Virus record (IMG/VR): IMGVR_UViG_3300047469_000007
Span: 1-22,855 of that record
Reading direction: 5' to 3' (one strand)
DNA length: 22,855 nt
Source: a virus
Shown here piece after piece: positions 6,038-12,694 of this stretch. A model generated the notes under the pieces. The model made no database searches and was not told the origin of the DNA. It saw only the letters and a program-made list of their open reading frames with translations. The position numbers were made by a program, and so were the translations under genes. Numbering within the stretch: the stretch's first letter is position 1; every line of letters begins with the position of its first letter.

Positions 6038-6267
6038 GCAATGTCAGCGCTCTTATGGATGCACGTCAAACCTACTATTTCACGTCCAATGGAGCTCCTG
6101 TCAAAGAGATCCACGTTCACGATCAGGCAACTTGGGACATCCTTACTGACCCTAAGGAATTCGTCATAAAGCACGATCCATCAGAGGATTTATGGACGCT
6201 CGATGATATTCCGCTTCTGCTACGGCTTGATCCGAAGAAGGCAGGCGACTTCACTTTTGTGTCTTGA
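6034..6267 (+). CDS. last early-operon protein, function unknown
   Basis: A 77-residue acidic protein (MSNVSALMDARQTYYFTSNG, with acidic KHDPSEDLWTLDDIPLLLRL in the C-terminal half). The start is the ATGA overlap with the preceding gene, with AAGGA upstream. A 9-codon longer frame exists but sits inside the previous gene. No motif is recognised. Being last before the late promoter, it could be a late-switch accessory protein, but nothing in its sequence shows this. Its codon use is somewhat A+T-richer than its neighbours. Confidence 0.55.
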   Translation: MSNVSALMDARQTYYFTSNGAPVKEIHVHDQATWDILTDPKEFVIKHDPSEDLWTLDDIPLLLRLDPKKAGDFTFVS

Positions 6268-6281
6268 TTGATATCGGGCGA

Positions 6282-6298
6282 GCATACTTTCACTATGC
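6282..6298. promoter_or_regulatory. inverted repeat abutting the late promoter
   Basis: GCATA-N7-TATGC ends two bases before the -35 hexamer of the candidate late promoter. Its centre is about 46 bp upstream of the expected transcription start, a typical position for an activator or Q-type engagement site. The arms are only 5 bp, so chance is possible. Confidence 0.35.
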
Positions 6299-6300
6299 AG

Positions 6301-6329
6301 TTGACGAAATGTCCGGCTGACAGTATCGT
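6301..6329 (+). promoter_or_regulatory. candidate late promoter (pR'-like)
   Basis: -35 TTGACG (6301-6306), an exact 17-bp spacer and -10 TATCGT (6324-6329), the best sigma-70-like promoter noticed in the window. It lies between the last early gene and two tandem terminators, the arrangement of lambda pR'/tR'. Without antitermination the transcript would be a short leader RNA of roughly 60-100 nt. Role inferred from layout. Confidence 0.62.
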
Positions 6330-6372
6330 TTCACCACATTGAGTACTTTGCCTACGGCAACTTGCTCCACGA

Positions 6373-6397
6373 AGCCCGCCAATGAGCGGGCTTTTTT
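6373..6397 (+). terminator. intrinsic terminator 1 of tandem pair (tR'-like)
   Basis: Stem AGCCCGC/GCGGGCT with loop CAATGA, followed by T6. It is strong and rightward, about 40 nt downstream of the predicted start from the 6301-6329 promoter. Confidence 0.85.
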
Positions 6398-6415
6398 GTG
6401 CCCTTCAGAAACGAG

Positions 6416-6441
6416 AAAGCCCCGCCAAGTGCGGGGCTTTT
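6416..6441 (+). terminator. intrinsic terminator 2 of tandem pair
   Basis: 10-bp stem AAAGCCCCGC/GCGGGGCTTT with loop CAAGT and a T4 tract. The A-run on the left arm makes it usable in both directions. With the terminator 43 bp upstream it forms a double block to transcription entering the late genes. Confidence 0.82.
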
Positions 6442-6593
6442 GCGTTGCGGCGAAAAAAGAGAGGGCGACCCCAGAGGGTGCTGTAACACCCAAAGGAGCC
6501 GCCAGATCGCAGAACGCGCCTGCAAGCCAGCCAAGGCCCCCTCACTCTCGCGAGAGCGGGGCGGAGCCTAGCAGAAATCAAAAGGCTTTGCAG
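6442..6593 (+). other. untranslated leader upstream of com with hairpins
   Basis: This gap after the tandem terminators holds no convincing gene. The frame of com stays open through it but no start with a ribosome binding site exists there. It can form two hairpins: GGGTG-CTGTAA-CACCC (6476-6491), followed by AAAGGAG with no ATG nearby, and a longer one at 6536-6562 with arms GCCCC/GGGGC around the 12-bp palindrome CTCTCGCGAGAG (6545-6556). These may control com translation or late mRNA stability; no direct evidence. Confidence 0.45.
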
Positions 6594-6779
6594 ATGTTGA
6601 AAGATTGCAGATGTGGAAAATGCAAAAGACTTCTCGCCCGCGTGGGTGGAGTAGCAGAGCTCCAGATCAAATGTTCCCGGTGCGGGACGTTGAATCATGT
6701 GAAGGCCTCGAGCCTCGAGCTATCGCCTTTGAGCGACATGAAAGCGGAATCCTCCGCGACAAATCATTCGACTCAATAG
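6594..6779 (+). CDS. com: Com-like zinc-finger translational regulator
   Basis: A 61-residue protein starting MLKDCRCGKCKRLLARVGGV. Two CxxC pairs (C7/C10 and C27/C30, the latter in QIKCSRCGTLNHVK) match the Mu Com zinc finger, a small RNA-binding protein that opens the ribosome binding site of the mom DNA-modification gene. AAGG lies 9 nt upstream of the chosen ATG. The frame is open for 85 further codons upstream, but that part reads through two terminators and is not credible. In Mu, mom follows com. Here the next gene is an unrelated beta-rich protein and no mom-like acetyltransferase-type gene is seen in the window. The target is therefore unknown. Confidence 0.8.
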   Translation: MLKDCRCGKCKRLLARVGGVAELQIKCSRCGTLNHVKASSLELSPLSDMKAESSATNHSTQ

Positions 6780-6788
6780 GTGAAGAAA

Positions 6789-7094
6789 ATGGCAGAACCA
6801 ATCGGTATCAACTTCAAAAATGGCCAGGTAACTGGCGCGCTTCAACTGGTGGCTCCTAGCGCGAACGTCAATGGTGTGGTGCTTCGAACCTTCGCCACGC
6901 AATCGTCTAACGCTGCTGTAGTTGTCTCTTCGGGCATTAAAGCCCTGACCGGTTATTTTGACGTGACCTCTCCGATCATCTTTTATGCGCAGAACGGCAC
7001 CCTTCCTTACCCTGTAACGATTCCAGCAGGACAAGGGTTGTGGCTGTACGGCTCTGGTAACGTGACTGTCAACGCAACATGGGATGTCCTGTAA
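6789..7094 (+). CDS. small beta-rich phage protein, function unknown
   Basis: A 101-residue protein beginning MAEPIGINFKNGQVTGALQL and ending GLWLYGSGNVTVNATWDVL. The start is the ATG preceded by AGGTGAAG (6779-6786). A GTG three codons earlier overlaps that ribosome binding site and is rejected. The composition (many Val, Thr, Ser, Gly; alternating hydrophobic residues; IPAGQGLWLY near the end) suggests an all-beta jelly-roll or Ig-like small virion or host-attachment protein. It has no signal peptide or cysteines. A terminator follows directly, so com and this gene form a short unit. It could be the mRNA controlled by Com, which is speculation from adjacency. Confidence 0.6.
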   Translation: MAEPIGINFKNGQVTGALQLVAPSANVNGVVLRTFATQSSNAAVVVSSGIKALTGYFDVTSPIIFYAQNGTLPYPVTIPAGQGLWLYGSGNVTVNATWDVL

Positions 7095-7113
7095 TACGGA
7101 AACTCCGCAGTTT

Positions 7114-7139
7114 AGCCCCTCCTGAGCGAGGGGCTTCTT
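7114..7139 (+). terminator. intrinsic terminator after the beta-rich gene
   Basis: 8-bp stem AGCCCCTC/GAGGGGCT (7114-7121 and 7128-7135) with loop CTGAGC and tail TTCTT. It would stop or attenuate transcription ahead of the lysis genes unless polymerase is antiterminated. Confidence 0.75.
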
Positions 7140-7224
7140 GTTCCACCAGCCCACTCCAGGGCGCTCCTTTGACCACCTCCCCGTGGTCCTTTTATTCCAC
7201 ATGCCCAGTCACGGAGTTGAGCGC

Positions 7225-7551
7225 ATGGATTTCTTTCATCGCCTCTCTGAGAGGGCTGATTGGATGATGGCCGGGCTATTTGGCGTCATCGCTGCAAGCT
7301 GGTGGCACAAGGATGACCTGAACGATTGGAAGGCCTGGGTGGTCTTCTTGATCACAGGGGTGGCGTGCGCTCTGTACCTGACCGGTATCGTCAGCACCTA
7401 CCTCTCAATCACCGAGCCGGGTAACGTGGCCGGTATCGGATTTCTCCTTGGTGCATTCGGTGGGTCATTGATGACCGCAATCAACCGCGCCATCAAAGCC
7501 GCCGATCTCTGGTCGCTCATCCGCCAGAAGTTCGGGGGAGGCAACCCATGA
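7225..7551 (+). CDS. holin-like membrane protein
   Basis: A 108-residue protein with three hydrophobic segments (about 13-27 WMMAGLFGVIAASWW, 38-57 WVVFLITGVACALYLTGIVS, 67-85 NVAGIGFLLGAFGGSLMTA) and a charged C-terminus, the layout of a class I or holin-superfamily III (LydA-type) protein. Holins form inner-membrane lesions that time lysis. The start is the ATG with GGAG 8 nt upstream. In-frame longer starts run back towards the terminator and lack ribosome binding sites. It overlaps a second small membrane protein by ATGA, forming a likely holin/antiholin or holin/accessory pair. The exact holin family is not certain. Confidence 0.7.
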   Translation: MDFFHRLSERADWMMAGLFGVIAASWWHKDDLNDWKAWVVFLITGVACALYLTGIVSTYLSITEPGNVAGIGFLLGAFGGSLMTAINRAIKAADLWSLIRQKFGGGNP

Positions 7552-7892
7552 GCCTACAGACGCTGAGCAATCTCTTCGTATCGATCATCGCCCTATGGGC
7601 TGTCTGGGCCATCCTGAGCAATCAGGTGCGTGACGGTATCGCCGGGAAGCTGATCTACGCCGCCATTGCACTGTCTGGGTATGCGATTGCCACCCGGGCG
7701 GAATCGATCTACCTCACCCCCACGGTTGCAGGCGTGACATTCCACGCCTCCCTGGCCCTTGCCGGTCTCCGTCACTTCGTCATGGTGACCTGGTGGGAGC
7801 GCATAAAAGTGTGGCTCTGCCGCTACCTGCACTGCGAGCACTGCCTGTACCGGGATACTCGTCGGGTGAAGGTCGAGCGCCGCAGGTCGTAG
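7548..7892 (+). CDS. second small membrane protein of the lysis region
   Basis: A 114-residue protein with three predicted membrane segments (about 6-24, 32-48 and 60-80) and a basic cytoplasmic-type tail containing CRYLHCEHC, four residues short of a metal site consensus but with three cysteines and two histidines close together. Its ATGA overlap with the holin-like gene suggests translational coupling. Such pairs are annotated as holin/antiholin or as holin plus uncharacterised membrane protein in Pseudomonas phages. Which of the two makes the hole cannot be told from sequence. Confidence 0.62.
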   Translation: MSLQTLSNLFVSIIALWAVWAILSNQVRDGIAGKLIYAAIALSGYAIATRAESIYLTPTVAGVTFHASLALAGLRHFVMVTWWERIKVWLCRYLHCEHCLYRDTRRVKVERRRS

Positions 7893-7937
7893 AGCGCCAC
7901 AAAATCAAAGATCGCCATTTCGTGGTGCGAGGTGACC

Positions 7938-8072
7938 ATGACCAAGAAGAATTGGTACGTCACGGCGCCCGGCTACAAGCCATTCCCGATGATCCTTCTG
8001 GACGAAGCGCTTGATCATGCCGGGGCATTGGCGTTTGCTCGCTGCATCTGGCCTGAATGCACCATCACCTGA
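7938..8072 (+). CDS. 44-residue conserved-type ORF, function unknown
   Basis: Small ORF with a good ribosome binding site (GAGGTGA at 7929-7935). It encodes MTKKNWYVTAPGYKPFPMIL, then LDEALDHAGALAFARCIWPE and a short tail. The length, the ribosome binding site and the fit between flanking genes support translation. No domain is recognised. It is soluble and contains two cysteines. Confidence 0.58.
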   Translation: MTKKNWYVTAPGYKPFPMILLDEALDHAGALAFARCIWPECTIT

Positions 8073-8084
8073 TCGAGAGTCGAT

Positions 8085-8531
8085 ATGACGACCATTGCCT
8101 ACAAGAACGGCGTGATCGCCTATGACTCCCAAATCACCAGCGGCAGCACCATCACCTATGACGACTATGAAAAGTGCCATGAGGTGAAGGGCGTTAAGTT
8201 CGTGTTGTCCGGGTACATGTGCGATTACCCCAAGCTTATCGCTGCCTGGTTCGGTGAGCCGGTGACCGGCACCGTAGAAGCTTCGGCCCTGGTGTTCGAC
8301 GGGGAGGCGCTTTGCTATGCCGCATATAGCGAGAAGGACGGGCTCTGCAAGACGCCCATCTGGCTTGAGAGGCCGTATGCGATTGGTAGCGGTCAGGACT
8401 TCGCGCTTGTCGCCATGGATATGGGCGCAACTGCAGCAGAGGCTGTCCATGCTGCCAAGAAGCGAGACACCGCTACTGGCGGGACAGTCAGGCGCCTAGT
8501 CATTCGTCAGTTGGATGTGCCGCAGGGTTAG
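8085..8531 (+). CDS. HslV/proteasome-like Ntn hydrolase
   Basis: A 148-residue protein that looks like a single-domain N-terminal-nucleophile hydrolase of the HslV/proteasome-beta type. After Met removal it would begin with Thr (MTTIAYKNGVIAYDSQIT, like HslV TTI), with D14 and K30 in the places of the HslV catalytic Asp and Lys. A C-terminal segment AIGSGQDFALVAMDMGATAA (99-118) matches the conserved GSG-x-x-A-x-A turn, and RDTATGGTVRRL follows. There is no ATPase partner (HslU) in the window, so it may act on its own, use the host unfoldase, or act in a role other than proteolysis. Phages of Proteobacteria often carry such a gene among late functions. Family call good; substrate unknown. Confidence 0.75.
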   Translation: MTTIAYKNGVIAYDSQITSGSTITYDDYEKCHEVKGVKFVLSGYMCDYPKLIAAWFGEPVTGTVEASALVFDGEALCYAAYSEKDGLCKTPIWLERPYAIGSGQDFALVAMDMGATAAEAVHAAKKRDTATGGTVRRLVIRQLDVPQG

Positions 8532-8539
8532 TGCGGCAC
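8517..8539. terminator. hairpin at the convergent gene junction
   Basis: Perfect 8-bp arms GTGCCGCA/TGCGGCAC around GGGTTAG, overlapping the stop codon of the HslV-like gene and 8 bp from the stop of the leftward ORF. There is no T-run on either strand, so it is a weak or factor-assisted terminator, or an mRNA 3' end stabiliser. Confidence 0.4.
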
Positions 8540-8546
8540 CAATGGA

Positions 8547-8753
8547 TCACTCTTCGGTATTGAGTTTCTCGGCAGCATCCTCGGCTGAGGCTTGGGTTTC
8601 GTAGAATTCAGGAAGCTCTCTAACTTCGAGAGTATCGAACACGCTGAAGCCAGGCGGCGATGATGTTGAAGTCCTCATCCCGCCGCTCACGCTGCCTACT
8701 GCTACTGAAATTCGGCGTCTCGCCTTATATCTGGGTTCCATTGCGTCTTCCAT
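8547..8753 (-). CDS. small leftward ORF, possible moron
   Basis: A 68-residue ORF oriented against the late operon. The C-terminal half (VFDTLEVRELPEFYETQASA, then EDAAEKLNTEE) has the look of a small conserved alpha/beta protein. The first 30 residues are basic (EPRYKARRRISVAV). A second in-frame ATG at 8741 has GGAAG 5 nt upstream and may be the true start (64 residues). A candidate promoter, TTGAAA-17 bp-TATTGG, lies at 8775-8803 on the same strand. No function is recognised. The gene could be expressed independently of phage induction. Confidence 0.48.
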   Translation of the reverse strand: MEDAMEPRYKARRRISVAVGSVSGGMRTSTSSPPGFSVFDTLEVRELPEFYETQASAEDAAEKLNTEE

Positions 8754-8774
8754 GTGCTGGTGAGTTGATCCTCA

Positions 8775-8803
8775 CCAATACCGGCAACCAGCCACTATTT
8801 CAA
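8775..8803 (-). promoter_or_regulatory. candidate promoter for the leftward 68-aa ORF
   Basis: Minus-strand -35 TTGAAA (complement of 8798-8803), a 17-bp spacer and -10 TATTGG (complement of 8775-8780), ending about 22 bp before the ORF start. The -10 is poor. It lies in the intergenic gap ahead of the metallopeptidase gene. Confidence 0.35.
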
Positions 8804-8819
8804 GCTCAAAGGTAAAGCC

Positions 8820-9443
8820 ATGGACAGACCGATGCCCTCGGCGTCACTCCTTGAGCTTTCCGAGCTGAACGATTTCGGCATCCGGCTGACTCCTGCGCCT
8901 GAAGTGTGGGAGTGGATACAGACCGAGATCCTTTCCGACACCAGCAGCATTCACAACCCTGACCATGCCCATCTGATTGACGCCGATGTCGCAGTCATGT
9001 GGGCGTCGTCCAGCTTCGAGAAGCAGGGTCGCCGCGTCCTCGGTCAGGCTGAGCAGGTCGCATTCCGTGCAGGAGGTTGGCAGAAAGCCCGGATGGAACA
9101 GCAGATGCTCGATTGGTTCGGCGATGTGCCGGCGTTCATCATCACACTGGCCGCCGATTACTGCGCCACCTGTAGCGATGCCGACTTCTGCGCACTGGTC
9201 GAGCATGAGCTGTATCACCTGGCTCAGGCCACTGATCAGTACGGAGCACCTGCATTCACCAAGACAGGCGCACCCAAGCTGAAGATGCAGGGCCATGACG
9301 TCGAAGAGTTCGTCGGTGTGGTTCGCCGCTATGGTGCGAGCGCTGACGTTCAGGCGCTGGTGGATGCTGCAAACAAGCCTGCCGAGGTAGGTAAATTGAA
9401 TATTTCGAGGGCCTGCGGAACCTGTCTACTCAAGTCGGCCTGA
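8820..9443 (+). CDS. phage HExxH putative metallopeptidase
   Basis: A 207-residue protein with a zinc-metallopeptidase signature, HELYH at 129-133 in CALVEHELYHLAQA, and a downstream GHDVEEFVGVVRRYG (158-172) that can supply the third ligand and structural helix. This matches the putative phage metallopeptidase family found next to small terminase genes. The N-terminal 120 residues form a domain with an aromatic-rich core (PEVWEWIQTEI). A lone CGTC near the C-terminus may be structural. There is no signal peptide, so it should act in the cytoplasm. AAAGG precedes the start. Its substrate is unknown; a role in virion protein processing or host takeover is possible. Confidence 0.75.
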   Translation: MDRPMPSASLLELSELNDFGIRLTPAPEVWEWIQTEILSDTSSIHNPDHAHLIDADVAVMWASSSFEKQGRRVLGQAEQVAFRAGGWQKARMEQQMLDWFGDVPAFIITLAADYCATCSDADFCALVEHELYHLAQATDQYGAPAFTKTGAPKLKMQGHDVEEFVGVVRRYGASADVQALVDAANKPAEVGKLNISRACGTCLLKSA

Positions 9444-9475
9444 AACCAGACAGGCCCTAGACGGATAGAAATCAT

Positions 9476-9937
9476 ATGGCAGCCCTGAAAAATGAGGTGA
9501 AGAGCTTCATCGTTCAGGCTCTAGCGTGCTTTGACACGCCGTCTCAGGTAGTGGAATCCGTCAAGAATGAATTCGGCCAGGTCCTGACCCGACAACAGGT
9601 TGAGAGTCACGACCCGACGAAGGCAAGCAGCAAGGGTCTTGCGCTGAAGTGGCAGACCTTGTTCCACGACACACGTAAGCGTTTTCGAGAAGAGACGGCT
9701 GAGATCCCGATCGCCAATCGAGCCTACAGGTTGCGTGCGTTGGGCAGGATCATCGAGAAAGCCGAGACAATGCGTAACCTGCCGCTTGCACTTCAAGTAC
9801 TGGAGCAGGCAGCCAAAGAATCAGGCGACATGTACGTCAATCGCCAGCGCAAGGCTGACGTAGACGAAGAGGTGATCGTCCCGACTCGCATTCAAGTCGA
9901 TGTGGTGGATGCGAGGAAGCCTAATGCCGAGCCTTAA
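9476..9937 (+). CDS. terS: terminase small subunit (DUF2280 type)
   Basis: A 153-residue DNA-recognition subunit of the packaging motor. The N-terminal third (about 1-45) is a helix-turn-helix (EVKSFIVQALACFDTPSQVV, then VKNEFGQVLTRQQVESHDPT). The middle (SSKGLALKWQTLFHDTRKRF) and a helical oligomerisation region (ANRAYRLRALGRIIEKAETM, about 80-120) are typical of DUF2280 small terminases. The gene directly precedes, and overlaps by 14 bp, the large subunit. The packaging start site (cos or pac) is usually near this gene but was not recognised. The ribosome binding site is weak. Confidence 0.82.
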   Translation: MAALKNEVKSFIVQALACFDTPSQVVESVKNEFGQVLTRQQVESHDPTKASSKGLALKWQTLFHDTRKRFREETAEIPIANRAYRLRALGRIIEKAETMRNLPLALQVLEQAAKESGDMYVNRQRKADVDEEVIVPTRIQVDVVDARKPNAEP

Positions 9938-11225
9938 CATTCCCCAGGCTCAGTTCCTCACGCTGCCGCACAAGTTTCGCGCATTCGTGGCCGGGTTTGG
10001 CTCAGGGAAGACCTGGGTCGGCTGCTCGGCGCTCAGCAAGCATTTCATGGAGTGGCCAGGCGTCAATGCTGGCTACTTTGCACCGACTTACCCGCAGATC
10101 CGGGACATCTTCTACCCGACCATTGATGAAGTGGCCTACGACTGGGGACTGAAGACCAAAATCAATCAGGCGAACCACGAGGTTCACATCTACAGCGGCC
10201 CGCAGTACCGCGGCACAGTGATTTGCCGGTCGATGGAGAAACCGCAGACGATTGTCGGTTTCAAGATTGGCCATGCTTTGGTGGATGAGCTGGACGTCCT
10301 CACGTCGATTAAAGCTCAGCAGGCCTGGCGCAAGATCATTGCCCGGATGCGGTACAACTTGCCCGGGCTGAAGAATGGGGTAGACGTCACAACGACACCG
10401 GAAGGCTTCAAGTTCGTTTTCCTTCAGTTCGTAAAGCAGCTGCGCGACAAGCCTGCACTGAAGGAAATGTACGGGCTTGTCCAGGCCAGCACGTTCGACA
10501 ACGAACTTAACCTGCCTGACGACTACATTCCGTCCCTAATGGAGTCGTACCCGGAACAACTGATCAGGGCTTACCTGAACGGCCAGTTCGTCAACCTGAC
10601 GTCCGGCTCGATCTACCACGCATACGACCGCAAGCTGAATGGGTGCTTTGACACGATCCAGCCCAGCGAACCGCTGTTCATCGGCATGGACTTCAACGTC
10701 GGCAAGATGGCGGCAGTTGTTCACGTCAAGCGCGACCAAGGACTACCCCGCGCCGTAGATGAGCTGATGGATGGGTACGACACGCCAGACATGATAAGGC
10801 GCATCAAGGAGCGCTACTGGCAGCACGACGGCAACGACTTCAAGAAGACCTGCGAGATCCGAATCTATCCGGACGCCTCAGGCGATTCGCGAAAGTCAGT
10901 CAATGCCAGTGTTACTGACCTGGCCATGCTCAAGCAGGCGGGCTTCACGGTTATCGCTCCGGCGGCCAACCCGCCAGTCAAAGACCGAATCAACGCCATG
11001 AACGCGATGTTCTGCAATGCCCAGGGCGAACGGCGGTATCTGGTCAATCCATTTACATGCCCGACCTATGCAGACGGGCTAGAACAGCAGGTTTGGGCCG
11101 CGAACGGTGAGCCAGACAAGACGCAGGGCAATGACCACGCCAATGACGGCGGCGGCTACTTCATTCACCGCGAGTACCCGATCATCAAGCCGGTCACCTC
11201 AATAGACATAGGATTTGCACGCTGA
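9924..11225 (+). CDS. terL: terminase large subunit
   Basis: A 433-residue ATP-driven packaging motor and DNA-cutting nuclease. Walker A is GFGSGKT at 24-30 and Walker B is HALVDE at 117-122 with the catalytic Glu122. The C-terminal RNase-H-like nuclease has three acidic positions: D256 (IGMDFNVGKM), D317 (YPDASGDSRK) and D408 (NDHANDGGGY). The start is the ATG with GAGGA upstream. A GTG 8 codons earlier is rejected because it lies deeper in terS. It docks on the portal encoded next, which starts within its stop codon (TGATG). Confidence 0.93.
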   Translation: MPSLNIPQAQFLTLPHKFRAFVAGFGSGKTWVGCSALSKHFMEWPGVNAGYFAPTYPQIRDIFYPTIDEVAYDWGLKTKINQANHEVHIYSGPQYRGTVICRSMEKPQTIVGFKIGHALVDELDVLTSIKAQQAWRKIIARMRYNLPGLKNGVDVTTTPEGFKFVFLQFVKQLRDKPALKEMYGLVQASTFDNELNLPDDYIPSLMESYPEQLIRAYLNGQFVNLTSGSIYHAYDRKLNGCFDTIQPSEPLFIGMDFNVGKMAAVVHVKRDQGLPRAVDELMDGYDTPDMIRRIKERYWQHDGNDFKKTCEIRIYPDASGDSRKSVNASVTDLAMLKQAGFTVIAPAANPPVKDRINAMNAMFCNAQGERRYLVNPFTCPTYADGLEQQVWAANGEPDKTQGNDHANDGGGYFIHREYPIIKPVTSIDIGFAR

Positions 11226-12694
11226 TGGCTGCTAACGACGTCACCTTCACCCGCCCTGAGTACAAGGCGGCGCTAAACCGCTGGCGCCTGGTGCGTGACG
11301 TCTGCAAGGGTTCCGAGACAATTAAGGCGGCCGGTGAGGTCTATCTGCCAAAGCCGAACGCTCACGACCATAGCGAACAGAACAAAGAGCGATACAAGGC
11401 CTACATCGAGCGCGCCGTATTCTTCAACGCCACCGGCCGGACGAAAAACAGCCTTGTAGGTGCGGTATTCCGCATATGGCCAACGCTGGTCGTACCCGGT
11501 GCGCTCAGCTATGTGTCGAAGGACATAGACGGCCAGGGTGTCAGCATCTATCAGCAGTCTCAATCAGTGATCGGACACCTGCTTGAGGTTGGGCGTCATG
11601 GCCTGCTGGTGGACTATGTGTCCGTTAAAGCTGGCACTGTTAGCAAGGCCGACGAGATCGCCGGCCGCGCCCGGGCCAGCGTCAACAGCTACCCGGCTGA
11701 GTCAATCATCAACTGGAAGACCCGACAGGTCGGCGGTCAGCATCTGCTGAGCCTCGTCGTGCTGCGCGAATGCGTTGATGTCGACACCGAGGATGGTTTC
11801 GGCAGTGAGCAGGTGGTGCAATACCGCGTGCTGCGCCTCGACGTGACGGGTATCTATACCCAGGAGCTGTGGCAGGAGGGCAAAAGTAAGAGCGAGATGA
11901 TCACGCCGCCGTTTACCCCGCTGGATGGGGCCGGCCTGCCATGGCGGGTGATCCCGTTCCAGTTCTTGGGTAGCGAGAACAATGATTCAAGCATCGATGA
12001 CTCGCCGCTGTATGACATGGCAGAGGTCAATAGAGGTCACTACCGTAACAGCGCAGACTATGAAGATGCGGCCTTCCTTATGGGTCAGCCCCAGGTGTTC
12101 ATGTCCGGGCTCGATGAGCACTGGCTTGGCATCCTGAAGAAGGAAGGCATCTATTTCGGATCGCGGGCGATCTTGCCGCTGCCGGTGAATGGCTCGGCCG
12201 GCATCATTCAGGCCCAGGCCAACACCATGATCAAGGAGGCCATGGACGCCAAGGAAAACCAATTGGTTGCCCTCGGCGCCAGGCTGATCGAGCGAGGCAG
12301 CGCGGTGAAGACCGCCACCCAAGCTGATAACGACAGCGCGGCGGAGCACAGCGTTCTGTCTTTGATCGTGAGCAACGTCAGCGAGGCTTACGATCAATGC
12401 CTGGTCTGGATGGCGAAGTTCGTTGGCGCTACTGGCCAGACGCTCTACAAGCTGAACCAAGACTTCACTCAGATCAGCCTCGACGCGAACATTCTCGGCC
12501 AGCTATTCGCCGCGGTACAGGGCGGCAAGCTGCCCGAGTCGGACTTCTGGCAATACCTGCGCGATCGCGGGGTCATTGACCCGGAAAAGACGAACGATGA
12601 TGTCCGCGACGAACTGGCCGCGCAAAGCCCTGGCCCTCAGCTGGATGATGACAACGAGGTAATCCCAAATGGCGGCCAATCAAGCAATCCTTGA
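11225..12694 (+). CDS. portal protein (DUF4055 type)
   Basis: A 489-residue portal, the dodecameric ring at the capsid vertex through which DNA enters and leaves. It follows terL directly and matches the DUF4055 portal-like group: an N-terminal stretch (RPEYKAALNRWRLVRDVCKG, then YLPKPNAHDH), a central AVFFNATGRTKNSLVGAVFR segment, and a wing/stem region around GRHGLLVDYV and YNSADYED-like motifs (NSADYEDAAFLMGQPQVFMS). The C-terminus is acidic and overlaps the next gene by 26 bp. No frameshift or truncation is seen. Confidence 0.88.
   Translation: MAANDVTFTRPEYKAALNRWRLVRDVCKGSETIKAAGEVYLPKPNAHDHSEQNKERYKAYIERAVFFNATGRTKNSLVGAVFRIWPTLVVPGALSYVSKDIDGQGVSIYQQSQSVIGHLLEVGRHGLLVDYVSVKAGTVSKADEIAGRARASVNSYPAESIINWKTRQVGGQHLLSLVVLRECVDVDTEDGFGSEQVVQYRVLRLDVTGIYTQELWQEGKSKSEMITPPFTPLDGAGLPWRVIPFQFLGSENNDSSIDDSPLYDMAEVNRGHYRNSADYEDAAFLMGQPQVFMSGLDEHWLGILKKEGIYFGSRAILPLPVNGSAGIIQAQANTMIKEAMDAKENQLVALGARLIERGSAVKTATQADNDSAAEHSVLSLIVSNVSEAYDQCLVWMAKFVGATGQTLYKLNQDFTQISLDANILGQLFAAVQGGKLPESDFWQYLRDRGVIDPEKTNDDVRDELAAQSPGPQLDDDNEVIPNGGQSSNP

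Noticed and set aside
6339-6593. 85-codon N-terminal extension of com
   Set aside because: It reads through two strong terminators and hairpins, has no ribosome binding site, and Com homology begins at 6594.
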